Below are positions 25,274-33,797 of a DNA stretch of 56,427 bases, one piece after another. The notes beneath the pieces were generated by a model that had not been told where the DNA came from, did no database searches, and saw only the letters and a program-made list of their open reading frames with translations. Origin of the DNA: Prevotella sp. (GTDB lineage: Bacteria; Bacteroidota; Bacteroidia; Bacteroidales; Bacteroidaceae); contig JAFYDA010000064.1 of NCBI GenBank assembly GCA_017545045.1, forward strand, positions 1 through 56,427, written 5' to 3'. The number at the start of each line of letters is the position of its first letter. Position 1 is the stretch's first letter. The position numbers were made by a program, and so were the translations under genes.

Positions 25274-27430
25274 ATGAAACATTTGATGATTTTAGTTCTT
25301 GCATTGGCGCTGAGTCAGGCGGCCAATGCCAAAGATGTGTTTGTAAACACTCCGAAAACCACGCTGATGCTCGCCGTAAACGAGGGAGAAACGCCGCGCA
25401 TTCATTATTTCGGCTCGCGTTTACGCCCCGACCAGTCTCACGAAGTGTACGATGCCATGAGTGTCAACTACGACGCCTATCCCGCCTTCGGTCGCAACAG
25501 TTTCGACGAGACAGCACTCAGCGTGACCCACGCTGACGGCAACATGTCAACGGAGCTGGTGGTGACGGACTCACGAACAGAGGGCGACCTGACCATTATT
25601 GCCCTGAAGGACAAGAAATACGACTTTTTCGTAGACCTCTACTACAAGGCCAACGACAAGAGTGACGTCATAGAGACCTGGACGGTCATCCGCAACGGCG
25701 AGAAAAAGCCCATCAAGATGGAGCAGTACGCCAGCGGCGTGATGACACTCAGACAAGAGGGAGCATGGCTCACCCACTTCCACGGCGCCTGGGGACAAGA
25801 GGCCGGTATGACCGAAGAGCCGCTGACGGCAGGTCTCAAAGTGATTGTGAACCACGACGGCGTGCGCACGGCCATGGACGACCGCGCCGAGGTGATGATT
25901 TCACTCGACGGCAAGCCACAGGAGAACAGCGGCCGCGTCATCGGCGCCGCCCTCTGCTGGACGGGCAACTACAAACTGCGCATAGAGACACGCGGCAAGT
26001 ACCGCCACACCCTGCTGGCCGGCATCGATGATCTCCACACGGCCTACACCTTGAAGCCGGGCGAGAAGTTCACGACGCCTGTGCTTGCAATGACATATAG
26101 CGAAGAGGGTAAGGGCGGCGTGAGCCGGGCCTTCCACCGCTGGGGCCGCAACGGTCAGCTGCACAACGGCAAGGCCCTGCGTGAGATTCTGCTGAACTCG
26201 TGGGAAGGCGTCTACATGGACGTCAACCAAGATGTCTGCGAGAAGATGATGGACGGCCTTAAGGAACTGGGCGGCGAGCTGTTCGTCGTGGACGACGGAT
26301 GGTTTGGCCGCAAATACCGCCGCACTTACGACGACAAGGCACTGGGCGACTGGATAACCGACACCGTGAAGCTGCCTAAAGGCGTGCCGGCCCTGCTAAA
26401 GGCTGCCGAGGACCGCGGTCTGAAGTTCGGCATCTGGATAGAGCCCGAGATGGTCAACAGCACGAGTGAACTCTTCGAGGCCCATCCCGACTGGGTAGTG
26501 GCCCATCCCACACGTGAGCTGTCGAAGGGACGCGGCGGCACCCAACTGGTGCTCGACCTCTCTAACCCCAAGGTGCAGGACTTTGTCGTCGGCATCGTGG
26601 ACAATCTGGTGAAGGAAAATCCCACCTTACATTATATTAAATGGGACTGCAACATGTCGATGCAGAACTTCGGCAGCAGCTACCTGACGGCTGACCGTCA
26701 GAGCCACCTGTTCGTGGACTATCACTTAGGACTGCGCAAGGCATTGGAGCGCATCCGCAAGGCTCATCCCGACCTCGTCATCCAACTCTGCTCCAGCGGC
26801 GGCGGTCGCGTAAACTGGGGTGCCCTGCCCTACTTCGACGAGTTCTGGGTGTCTGACGATACCGATGCCCAGCAGCGTCTCTTCATCCAGTGGGGCACGA
26901 GCCACTTCTTCCCCACACTGGCCATGGCGCAGCACGTCAGCGCCTCGCCCAACCACCAGACGGGCCGCGTGATTCCCCTGAAGTTCCGCTTCGACGTGGC
27001 CATGACGGGCCGCTTGGGCATGGAGATGAAGCCCAGCGACCTCAACGACCAGGAGCGTGCATACGCCAAGAAAGCGATGGCCTTCTACAAGGAGATTCGA
27101 CCCATTGTGCAGTTGGGCGACCTCTACCGTCTCCTTTCACCCTACGACAACAAGGGTTTCTGCAGCGAGATGTTCGTCAGCGAGGACAAGAGCGAGGCCG
27201 TGTTCTTCTGCTACAAGTTCGAGAACTACATTGGCTTAGAGACCCCACGCTGGCACATGGCCGGCCTTGACCCCAACGCCACCTACCGCCTGAACGAGTT
27301 TGAGTGCGCCGAGCGCAGCCACTACTTTGAAGGCAAGACCTTCAGCGGAAAATTCCTCATGGAGACAGGCATCGACGCCACCCTTGGCCGTCAGTTCGCC
27401 AGCCGCGTCATCCGCCTGAAGAAGATATAA
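25274..27430 (+). CDS. GH36 alpha-galactosidase
   Basis: The 718-aa protein with signal peptide (MKHLMILVLALALSQAANA) matches the usual GH36 length and order: N-terminal beta-sandwich, TIM barrel, C-terminal beta domain. The barrel shows LFVVDDGWFGRKY, GIWIEPEMVN, the nucleophile Asp458 in YIKWDCN, QLCSSGGGRVNWGALPYFDEF and the acid/base in VSDDTD (Asp528/529). It removes alpha-1,6-linked galactose from raffinose-type sugars or galactomannan in the periplasm. It is transcribed alone, with its own promoter and a strong terminator at 27455-27498. Confidence 0.94.
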   Translation: MKHLMILVLALALSQAANAKDVFVNTPKTTLMLAVNEGETPRIHYFGSRLRPDQSHEVYDAMSVNYDAYPAFGRNSFDETALSVTHADGNMSTELVVTDSRTEGDLTIIALKDKKYDFFVDLYYKANDKSDVIETWTVIRNGEKKPIKMEQYASGVMTLRQEGAWLTHFHGAWGQEAGMTEEPLTAGLKVIVNHDGVRTAMDDRAEVMISLDGKPQENSGRVIGAALCWTGNYKLRIETRGKYRHTLLAGIDDLHTAYTLKPGEKFTTPVLAMTYSEEGKGGVSRAFHRWGRNGQLHNGKALREILLNSWEGVYMDVNQDVCEKMMDGLKELGGELFVVDDGWFGRKYRRTYDDKALGDWITDTVKLPKGVPALLKAAEDRGLKFGIWIEPEMVNSTSELFEAHPDWVVAHPTRELSKGRGGTQLVLDLSNPKVQDFVVGIVDNLVKENPTLHYIKWDCNMSMQNFGSSYLTADRQSHLFVDYHLGLRKALERIRKAHPDLVIQLCSSGGGRVNWGALPYFDEFWVSDDTDAQQRLFIQWGTSHFFPTLAMAQHVSASPNHQTGRVIPLKFRFDVAMTGRLGMEMKPSDLNDQERAYAKKAMAFYKEIRPIVQLGDLYRLLSPYDNKGFCSEMFVSEDKSEAVFFCYKFENYIGLETPRWHMAGLDPNATYRLNEFECAERSHYFEGKTFSGKFLMETGIDATLGRQFASRVIRLKKI

Positions 27431-27454
27431 GTCAAAAAAGCTGCTCAAAGAATG

Positions 27455-27498
27455 TAGGTCTTCTATATAAATAAGGTATAGAAGACCTATATTTTTTT
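27455..27498 (+). terminator. Rho-independent terminator after the GH36 gene
   Basis: A perfect 13-bp stem (27455-27467 with 27477-27489), a 9-nt loop, then a run of seven T. Confidence 0.9.
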
Positions 27499-27619
27499 GC
27501 GGAAGATTTCTGCGGAGGCTCCCTAGATTTCTGCGGAGGCGCTACAGAATTCTGCGGAGGCTCCGCAGAATCACAGGGAGGCTCCGCAGAATTACAGGGA
27601 GGCGCTACAGAAATCGGGG
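27499..27619. repeat. Array of ~21-nt palindromic units, copy 1
   Basis: Five to six units of about 21 nt with a core such as TCTGCGGAGGCTCCGCAGA, an odd-length palindrome; variants carry GGCGCTACAGA or CACAGGGAGG. It directly follows the GH36 terminator and lies upstream of the kinase promoter, within a gene-free interval 27431-27749. The same unit recurs at 46392-46555. Confidence 0.85.
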
Positions 27620-27644
27620 ATCATATAGAATCCAACATTATTTC

Positions 27645-27675
27645 TTGGAAATATTGCAGAATTATAGTACCTTTG
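27645..27675 (+). promoter_or_regulatory. Promoter of the sugar kinase gene
   Basis: TTG (27645-27647), 20 nt, TACCTTTG (27668-27675). The leader to the ATG at 27750 is about 68 nt. Confidence 0.7.
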
Positions 27676-27749
27676 CATTAATTATGCTTGATACATCTTT
27701 TTATAGTATTATATATTGAAACAACCTGCGGGCAATAACAGAAGTACAA

Positions 27750-28586
27750 ATGAGACTGATAGCTGACAGCGGAAGCACGAAGACAGACTGGGTGCTGACG
27801 ATAGAGAAAGGCGTGGAAAGACGGTTCCATACACAAGGCATCAATCCGTTCCACCAGAGTGAGGAGTCTATATTGACCATTCTGCGCGAGGAGCTGGTAA
27901 CGCAGTTGCCGGCACTTGATGCAGAAGAGTTGAGTATCGCCTTCTACGGCAGCGGCGTAAGGCCAGAACTGGAACCCGTGATGGAGCGGTTGTTACGAAC
28001 GGCACTGCCTACGGCTACGGCCGTAGAGGCACACAGCGACCTGCTGGGTGCCGCCCGAGCCGTCTGCGGCCACAGAGAAGGCATCGCCTGCATTCTGGGA
28101 ACGGGAGCAAACTCTTGCCTGTACGACGGTTTACGGATTGTCAGCAACACACCGCCATTAGGCTATATCCTCGGCGACGAGGGCAGCGGGGCGGTGCTGG
28201 GCATCCGTTTCCTGAATGCACTCTACAAGGGATTTCTACCTGCGACGGTGGTAAACGACTTCCAGGAAGACATGAAGCTGTCGATGGCCGATGTGATTGA
28301 ACGCGTCTACCGTCAGCCGATGGCCAACCGGTTCCTGGCTTCGCTGGCACCATTTGTCAAGAGCCATGCTGACGTGCCACAAGTAAAGGAATTGGTGGTC
28401 GACAATTTCCGCTGTTTCCTGCGCCGCAACGTGGCAGCCTACGGCAGGAAAGACCTGCCTGTGGGCTTCGTTGGCAGCATTGCCTTCCACTTTTCCAGCG
28501 AGCTGAAAGAAGCAATTGGGGCCGAAGGAATGTCCATCGGCCCCATTATCAAAAGTCCTCTTGATGTGGTCTTAAACAATCACTAA
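27750..28586 (+). CDS. BadF/BadG-type kinase, N-acetylglucosamine kinase-like
   Basis: A 278-aa ASKHA-fold kinase with phosphate-binding LIADSGSTKTDW at the start, AIACILGTGANSCLYDG-like adenosine/sugar motifs (GTGANSCLYD, GYILGDEGSGAVLG) and GFVGSIAFHF near the end. The closest known roles are phosphorylation of N-acetylglucosamine and related amino sugars; the substrate cannot be fixed from sequence. It is cytosolic. It overlaps the convergent DUF5606 gene by 4 nt. Confidence 0.82.
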   Translation: MRLIADSGSTKTDWVLTIEKGVERRFHTQGINPFHQSEESILTILREELVTQLPALDAEELSIAFYGSGVRPELEPVMERLLRTALPTATAVEAHSDLLGAARAVCGHREGIACILGTGANSCLYDGLRIVSNTPPLGYILGDEGSGAVLGIRFLNALYKGFLPATVVNDFQEDMKLSMADVIERVYRQPMANRFLASLAPFVKSHADVPQVKELVVDNFRCFLRRNVAAYGRKDLPVGFVGSIAFHFSSELKEAIGAEGMSIGPIIKSPLDVVLNNH

Positions 28587-29020
28587 GCTTTTTTCACTTC
28601 TTCATTTTCGCCATCCTCTTCTGCCTTGTCTTCAAAGTCGGTGATACCGGCCTCTATAAGGATGTTATACCACTGGATGAGTTTCTGGATGTGGGAGTTC
28701 TTCACACGGTCCTGATCCCATTCGGGCAGCACCTTGGTAAAATAGTCATGCAGTTCGGCAGGAGAAGCCTTCTTGTAATCGATACTGCACTTCTTACCGT
28801 CCTCAAGCGTCTTCATGTTTTCCAGCACTTTTGTCAGAGGCACGTCATCCGACTCAGTAAACATGGCAATGTCACCCAGTGAGGTGATACGGTCAGTGCC
28901 AAATGCAGGCTGACGGCGGTGGGTGGCATCGAGTGCTTCGACGATAAGATTGTTTTTACCACGTGAGACGAGTTTGTAGAGTCCAGACTTGCCGGAAATA
29001 GCTAAAATTGTTTCTTTCAT
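28583..29020 (-). CDS. DUF5606 family protein
   Basis: A 145-aa conserved Bacteroidetes protein (start MKETILAISGKSGLYKLVSR), with a compact N-terminal domain, a helical middle (LHDYFTKVLPEWDQDRVKNS) and an acidic tail. No catalytic motif is apparent. It closes the nusB-yajC-ybbR-coaE run, starting 2 nt after coaE. Function unknown. Confidence 0.8.
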   Translation of the reverse strand: MKETILAISGKSGLYKLVSRGKNNLIVEALDATHRRQPAFGTDRITSLGDIAMFTESDDVPLTKVLENMKTLEDGKKCSIDYKKASPAELHDYFTKVLPEWDQDRVKNSHIQKLIQWYNILIEAGITDFEDKAEEDGENEEVKKA

Positions 29021-29022
29021 TT

Positions 29023-29616
29023 TTATTCGTTTTTACAATATGACGGGACAACGTTATTACGGCATAGCGATATAACGTCATCACGATATAATAATTTAAT
29101 AATGTTTTCTATTTGCTGGTCAAGGTCGGCAAGACCATCGTTCAAGATCTCGAAATCGGCCAGACTACGAACACGATCCTGCGGCCACTGACGGGCTATC
29201 CAGTCGAGCGCCTGCTGGCGGCTAATAGCATCGCGACGCATAATGCGGTCAATGCGTACCTCTAAAGGAGCAGTAACAACGATGACACGGTCGACGTAAC
29301 GGTTGGCACCCGACTCGAACATAATGCCAGATTCAAGCCACAGAAGTCCGCTCTGTTCGAAGTCGGCAAAAACGGCGGGGTGGACGATGGCGTTGATGGC
29401 CTGGGCATTCTCTTCTGAAGCCAGCAGGAATCGTGTCAGCGCAGCCTTGTCAGGCTTGCAGCCGATGAGATGTTCCAACTGGCGCTGCATCTGTTCGCCA
29501 CGCATGAGCCGCTTGGCTGCCGAGTCGCAGTCGTAGACATCGATGCCACGTACAGCTAAACGGCGACACACATAGCTCTTGCCACTACCTATTCCCCCTG
29601 CTATGCCTACCTTCAT
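29023..29616 (-). CDS. coaE: Dephospho-CoA kinase
   Basis: Phosphorylates dephospho-CoA in the last step of coenzyme A synthesis. The 197-aa protein has the P-loop GIAGGIGSGKS, YDCDSAAKRLM, and the family's VIVVTAPLEVRIDRIMRRD segment with the lid arginines. Its start overlaps the ybbR stop by 4 nt. Confidence 0.95.
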   Translation of the reverse strand: MKVGIAGGIGSGKSYVCRRLAVRGIDVYDCDSAAKRLMRGEQMQRQLEHLIGCKPDKAALTRFLLASEENAQAINAIVHPAVFADFEQSGLLWLESGIMFESGANRYVDRVIVVTAPLEVRIDRIMRRDAISRQQALDWIARQWPQDRVRSLADFEILNDGLADLDQQIENIIKLLYRDDVISLCRNNVVPSYCKNE

Positions 29617-30599
29617 TGGTCTGTCTCCTCTATCAAGTAGTCTACCTGACGGGTGACAAGCGACGCACGGGTAATGCCCTGAGGCACCTGCTGCAGGTAA
29701 AGATTACACTTTTCCGACTTGCTGTTCTTCAATTCGTTATAATCGACAATGACGGTAAAGTCATCGGCCGAGAGCGTACGATAGACATTAACACCAGTAA
29801 CAAACGTTACCGCCACCTTGGCCGGGAATGTACGCAGCACTTTGTCGGGCGGCATATTGATGGCCTGGATAGGAATATCACTGATACTCTCCTCTGTTAG
29901 CACGTCAGTATGGAAGGTACACCTGATATTGTCTGGCACCATCTTGACACCCTCAATACGAAGCAGACGACAATCAACGGACAGTGTGTCGCGGAAACCT
30001 ACATAGTTCAACGGCTCTGTATAGGCCATGCGGATACTATCGAGTTTCTCTTCCGAAGCATAGACTGTGACACTGTCAGGATAATAACTGACATGGCTGA
30101 GGAAATAGAGATGCTCGGGAATGACACGGCCTTTCCATCGGACGGGAACACGCTTGTAGACACCTGTGTTATAATAGAACACCAGCTTATCTGGTTTCAC
30201 GGTAACAATCTTGCTGCTGGTAGCCATATATTGCCTGACTAACTTTGCAAGGTCGTTGGACGTGAGAACGCCCGTTCCATTTCCCTGGTCAAAAGACTTG
30301 AAACTGGCTTTGATGTCCTGCAACTGTTTACCATAAATATAGTAAAGCAACTGGATGCCACGGTCACGGAAGACCACCTTGATGCTGTCGGTCTCATCGC
30401 TGGTGAGCATGATGTCCTTCGGTATGTCAGTAATGTGCACAGGAACCGTCACCTCCTGTTCGTATGTCTCGTTGAGGGTCGTCATCAGCCAGAAAACCCC
30501 AGACAGGGCAAGGAAGAACAGGAAAATCAGGAACTCCCTGTTAGCGCGGCTAAACAGAAAATCCCTGATAGCGACAAAAACTCTGCGCAACTGGAACAT
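29613..30599 (-). CDS. YbbR-domain protein (CdaR-like)
   Basis: The 328-aa protein has one N-terminal membrane helix (EFLIFLFFLALSGVFWLM) and periplasmic YbbR-type repeats. YbbR/CdaR proteins in other phyla regulate the diadenylate cyclase that makes c-di-AMP. Bacteroidetes homologues usually sit next to coaE and yajC, as here (3 nt after yajC, 4-nt overlap with coaE). No cyclase gene is in the window. Confidence 0.82.
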   Translation of the reverse strand: MFQLRRVFVAIRDFLFSRANREFLIFLFFLALSGVFWLMTTLNETYEQEVTVPVHITDIPKDIMLTSDETDSIKVVFRDRGIQLLYYIYGKQLQDIKASFKSFDQGNGTGVLTSNDLAKLVRQYMATSSKIVTVKPDKLVFYYNTGVYKRVPVRWKGRVIPEHLYFLSHVSYYPDSVTVYASEEKLDSIRMAYTEPLNYVGFRDTLSVDCRLLRIEGVKMVPDNIRCTFHTDVLTEESISDIPIQAINMPPDKVLRTFPAKVAVTFVTGVNVYRTLSADDFTVIVDYNELKNSKSEKCNLYLQQVPQGITRASLVTRQVDYLIEETDQ

Positions 30600-30602
30600 A
30601 GA

Positions 30603-30923
30603 CTACTTCTGGAGCGGAGTGTTAGCCATATCCTTGAACACGCATGACTTATCGATGGTAATGACCACGTCGCGTGCAATCTTCAAGTCTACGGTATTCT
30701 TGGCTAAATCAATGCTCTTGATGGTGCCATAGATGCCGCCACTGGTAACAACCTGTGCGCCTTCAGTCAGAGAATTCTGGAAATTACGAATCTCTTTCTG
30801 TTTTTTCTGCTGCGGTCTGATCATGAAGAAGTACATGATGGCAAAGATAGCCACCATCATCAAAATCATTGACAACCCGCTGCCTCCCTGGGCTGACTGA
30901 GCAGCCAAAAATAAGTTTGTCAT
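30603..30923 (-). CDS. yajC: Sec translocon accessory protein YajC
   Basis: A 106-aa single-pass membrane protein: hydrophobic helix MILMMVAIFAIMYFFMIRP, then the family's QQKKQKEIRNFQNSL and a small beta domain (GAQVVTSGGIYGTIKSID). It belongs to the SecDF-YajC complex that assists protein export. It lies between nusB and ybbR. Confidence 0.95.
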   Translation of the reverse strand: MTNLFLAAQSAQGGSGLSMILMMVAIFAIMYFFMIRPQQKKQKEIRNFQNSLTEGAQVVTSGGIYGTIKSIDLAKNTVDLKIARDVVITIDKSCVFKDMANTPLQK

Positions 30924-30949
30924 ATTTTTATATTTAGTTTATGTTTGTT

Positions 30950-31891
30950 TCAACCTTTTTTCTCGTCCATGTGCTTCAGCAACCGGCCAGAGTTGACAAG
31001 ATGACGGGCAATAGCGTCAAGCATGCCGTTAATGTAGGCTCCACTCTTCGGTGTGGAATACATTTTGGCAATGTTTACAAACTCGTTGATAGAAACGCTG
31101 ATAGGAATAGAGGGGAATGTCATCATCTCTGCAATGGCAATCTGCATGATGACAATGTCCATGTAAGCCAACCGTGAGAAATCCCAGTTCTTCGAAGCCT
31201 CACTCATATAGTGCTGATACTCGTCGGAATTAAGAATGGATGCACGGAAAAGCTTGCGCGCATAATCTCGGTCCTCTTCATTATCATACTCTGGCAGCAG
31301 TTCCTGCTTTGCACCGTTCTGCTCATCAAAGCGCTTAATGGTTTTCAATACGAATGTATCGACAATCTCCTTGTCATCATTCCAATAGAGGCTTTGCTCC
31401 TCAAGCAAGGCATCCAAGTCGTCATTGTCCTGTATCAGCGTACGATAAAGCTTACGCCACAGCTCACGGTCGGCAGCGTAATTATCGACGTTGCTCGCCA
31501 TATAGTCTTTGTAAATCTGGCTCTCCTCTATCTTCTCAAAGAACTTGCCCACGAACTCAGGATTGTCGGCCCACGTCCTTTTCTGATTACCCATAAATTC
31601 AGACAGTTGTTTGTTCTCCTCCAACTGCAGCGTAAAACGATTGAAGGCAAACTTCGGCGAAGGTTTATCCAAACCCTCACGCAAAGCTTTCGCCTCGATG
31701 ATTTCCAGACGCCGCTTAGCCTCTTTGGCAATGGCAACCATAAACGCTAACAGATAATTGTACAGGTCATAGGCCTTGGAGAGGCTGAAGAACAATTCCT
31801 TCTCCGCCGAGTCTATGTTCTTGTTGCCGTTTTGATAGTACGCATAGGTTAACTGAACAATCTTTATGCGTATAATTTCACGATTAATCAT
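30950..31891 (-). CDS. nusB: Transcription antitermination factor NusB, extended form
   Basis: From ATG 31891 the protein is 313 aa, about twice a proteobacterial NusB, as in other Bacteroidetes. The N-terminal part (MINREIIRIKIVQLTYAYYQ) and C-terminal NusB domain (DIVIMQIAIAEMMTFPSIP, VSINEFVNIAKMYSTPKSGA) are recognisable, separated by a helical insertion. It binds boxA RNA with NusE to promote antitermination in rRNA operons. The start is set by the -7 box at 31915-31922; the longer frame would overlap the promoter. Confidence 0.92.
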   Translation of the reverse strand: MINREIIRIKIVQLTYAYYQNGNKNIDSAEKELFFSLSKAYDLYNYLLAFMVAIAKEAKRRLEIIEAKALREGLDKPSPKFAFNRFTLQLEENKQLSEFMGNQKRTWADNPEFVGKFFEKIEESQIYKDYMASNVDNYAADRELWRKLYRTLIQDNDDLDALLEEQSLYWNDDKEIVDTFVLKTIKRFDEQNGAKQELLPEYDNEEDRDYARKLFRASILNSDEYQHYMSEASKNWDFSRLAYMDIVIMQIAIAEMMTFPSIPISVSINEFVNIAKMYSTPKSGAYINGMLDAIARHLVNSGRLLKHMDEKKG

Positions 31892-31914
31892 GCAATATGT
31901 CTTTGTTTCGACTG

Positions 31915-31922
31915 CAAAAATA
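31915..31922 (-). promoter_or_regulatory. -7 box upstream of nusB
   Basis: TATTTTTG on the minus strand, 23 nt upstream of the ATG at 31891. Confidence 0.45.
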
Positions 31923-32007
31923 CTCATTTTTCGCCTATTATGCAAGAAAAACACGTAAAATTCAAAAAAAAATCACTTTTCACTACTTACTATTCACTTT
32001 TTTGTTG

Positions 32008-32015
32008 TACCTTTG
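32008..32015 (+). promoter_or_regulatory. -7 box of the rplY promoter
   Basis: TACCTTTG followed by a ~77-nt leader with a small hairpin (GCTTTT/AAAAGC near 32021-32037). The -33 element is weak. The leader could hold autoregulatory RNA, which is speculative. Confidence 0.55.
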
Positions 32016-32092
32016 CACCCGCTTTTTTAAGAAAAGCACACCGTGTGATGGTGAATTAACAAATTATTATTAATTAGAGTAACACAAAAGTT

Positions 32093-32695
32093 ATGAAAGA
32101 AATCAATGTAAGCGGCAAGGTTCGTACCGCTACCGGCAAGAAGGCCAGCAAGGAATTGCGTAAGGAGGGACTGGTTCCCTGTAATCTTTATGGTGAGACA
32201 AAGGATGAGAAGGGACTGCCCAAAGCTCTTGCTTTCTCAGCCTCATTTGCAGAGCTGCGCAAGGCTGTCTTCACTCCCCATGTCTACGTTGTCAACCTGA
32301 ATATTGACGGCAAGGAGCACAAGGCTATCATGAAAGAGCTGCAGTTCCACCCCACAACAGACGCACTGCTGCACGTGGACTTCTTCGAGGTGAACGAAAC
32401 AAAGGACATCACCGTAGGTATTCCCGTGAACCTTACTGGTCACGCTCAAGGTGTTCGTGACGGTGGCCGTCTGAATCTCTCTATCCGTAAGATTGACGTT
32501 ACAGCTCCTTATAAGAACATTCCTGAGAAGCTTGACATCGACGTTACCGACCTGCAGCTTGGCAAGGCCATTAAGGTGGGAGCTCTGCAGTTCGAAGGTC
32601 TGAAGATCGCCACATCTCCAGAGGTTGTCGTCTGCTCAGTGAAGGCTACACGTGCTTCTCGTTCAGCTGCTGCCGCTGCTGATGCTGAGGGATAA
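32093..32695 (+). CDS. rplY: 50S ribosomal protein L25/Ctc
   Basis: A 200-aa protein with the N-terminal L25 domain that binds 5S rRNA (NVSGKVRTATGKKASKELRK, VPCNLYGE) and the C-terminal TL5/Ctc beta domain (VDFFEVNETKDITVGIPVNL, GVRDGGRLNLSIRKIDV), ending in an Ala-rich tail. It is followed by pth 17 nt downstream. Confidence 0.95.
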   Translation: MKEINVSGKVRTATGKKASKELRKEGLVPCNLYGETKDEKGLPKALAFSASFAELRKAVFTPHVYVVNLNIDGKEHKAIMKELQFHPTTDALLHVDFFEVNETKDITVGIPVNLTGHAQGVRDGGRLNLSIRKIDVTAPYKNIPEKLDIDVTDLQLGKAIKVGALQFEGLKIATSPEVVVCSVKATRASRSAAAAADAEG

Positions 32696-32712
32696 AGACT
32701 TGAGCAATTATA

Positions 32713-33333
32713 ATGGATAAGTATCTTATTGTTGGATTGGGAAATCCTGGCGACGAATACGCCATGACCCGCCACAATACAGGTTTTATGGTATTGGACG
32801 CTTTTGCCAAAGCGTCCAATACTGTTTTCAGCGACCGTCGCTACGGATTCATAGCTGAGACATCACTAAAAGGACGTAAAGTTATGCTGCTGAAACCCAC
32901 CACATACATGAACCTCAGCGGCAATGCCGTACGTTATTGGTTGAACAAGGAGAATATCGACCAGCAGCGGCTGCTTGTCATCAGCGACGATGTGGCCCTG
33001 CCTTTAGGACAGTTCAGGCTGAAAGCTGGCGGCTCAAACGGCGGGCACAACGGATTAGGCCACATCCAGCAGCTCATCGGTCAGAACTATGCCCGCTTGC
33101 GTATGGGCATAGGCAACGACTACCCGCAAGGAGGACAGATTGACCACGTGCTCGGACGTTTCGCGTCCGAGGAACTGGAACAGTTGCAGCCGGCCATCGA
33201 TACTGCAGTCGAGATTATCAAGAGTTTCGTACTTGCCGGCATTGACATTACGATGAACCAGTTCAACAAACTTGGGAAAAAAGTGAGAACAAACGACGGA
33301 ATTACGCTGACAGACACGGAAAGTCTGAAATAG
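32713..33333 (+). CDS. pth: Peptidyl-tRNA hydrolase
   Basis: Releases tRNA from prematurely dissociated peptidyl-tRNA. The 206-aa product has [19 protein letters not shown] (catalytic His), [28 protein letters not shown] and [14 protein letters not shown], all family hallmarks. It is usually placed after rplY, as here. Confidence 0.96.
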   Translation: MDKYLIVGLGNPGDEYAMTRHNTGFMVLDAFAKASNTVFSDRRYGFIAETSLKGRKVMLLKPTTYMNLSGNAVRYWLNKENIDQQRLLVISDDVALPLGQFRLKAGGSNGGHNGLGHIQQLIGQNYARLRMGIGNDYPQGGQIDHVLGRFASEELEQLQPAIDTAVEIIKSFVLAGIDITMNQFNKLGKKVRTNDGITLTDTESLK

Positions 33334-33362
33334 TCCGCGTAAATCCGCTGAAATAACATTTC

Positions 33363-33797
33363 ATGAACGAAGCAAGAATAGACAAATGGCTCTGGGCAGC
33401 ACGCATCTTCAAGACGCGCACCATTGCGGCTGATGCCTGTAAGAACGGACGTGTCATGGTGAACGACGTCAACGTCAAGCCGTCACGCATGGTGAAAGTG
33501 GGCGACAAAATCAGCGTGCGAAAACCGCCTGTCACCTACTCTTTCCGCATACTGAAGACCATTGAGCAGCGCGTAGGGGCCAAGCTACTGCCAGAGATTT
33601 ATGAGAACATCACCACACCCGATCAGTACGAATTGCTGGAAATGAACCGCATCAGTGGCTTTGTAAATCGTGCCCGCGGTTTGGGACGTCCTACGAAAAA
33701 GGACCGCCGCGCAATGGATGCTTTTGTTGGTCCTTCACTTGAAGGATTTGGAGACTGGGATGAATTTGACTTTGACGATGATGACGAAGAAAGTTAG
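33363..33797 (+). CDS. hslR: S4-domain RNA-binding protein (Hsp15-like)
   Basis: A 144-aa protein with an S4 domain at the start (RIDKWLWAARIFKTRTIAAD, ACKNGRVMVNDVNVKPSRMV) and an acidic C-terminus. In E. coli Hsp15 rescues stalled 50S subunits carrying nascent chains. It sits with rplY and pth, and its last 20 nt overlap the next gene. Confidence 0.9.
   Translation: MNEARIDKWLWAARIFKTRTIAADACKNGRVMVNDVNVKPSRMVKVGDKISVRKPPVTYSFRILKTIEQRVGAKLLPEIYENITTPDQYELLEMNRISGFVNRARGLGRPTKKDRRAMDAFVGPSLEGFGDWDEFDFDDDDEES

Noticed and set aside
27499-27619. CRISPR array
   Set aside because: Units are about 21 nt with no variable spacers, and no cas genes are nearby.
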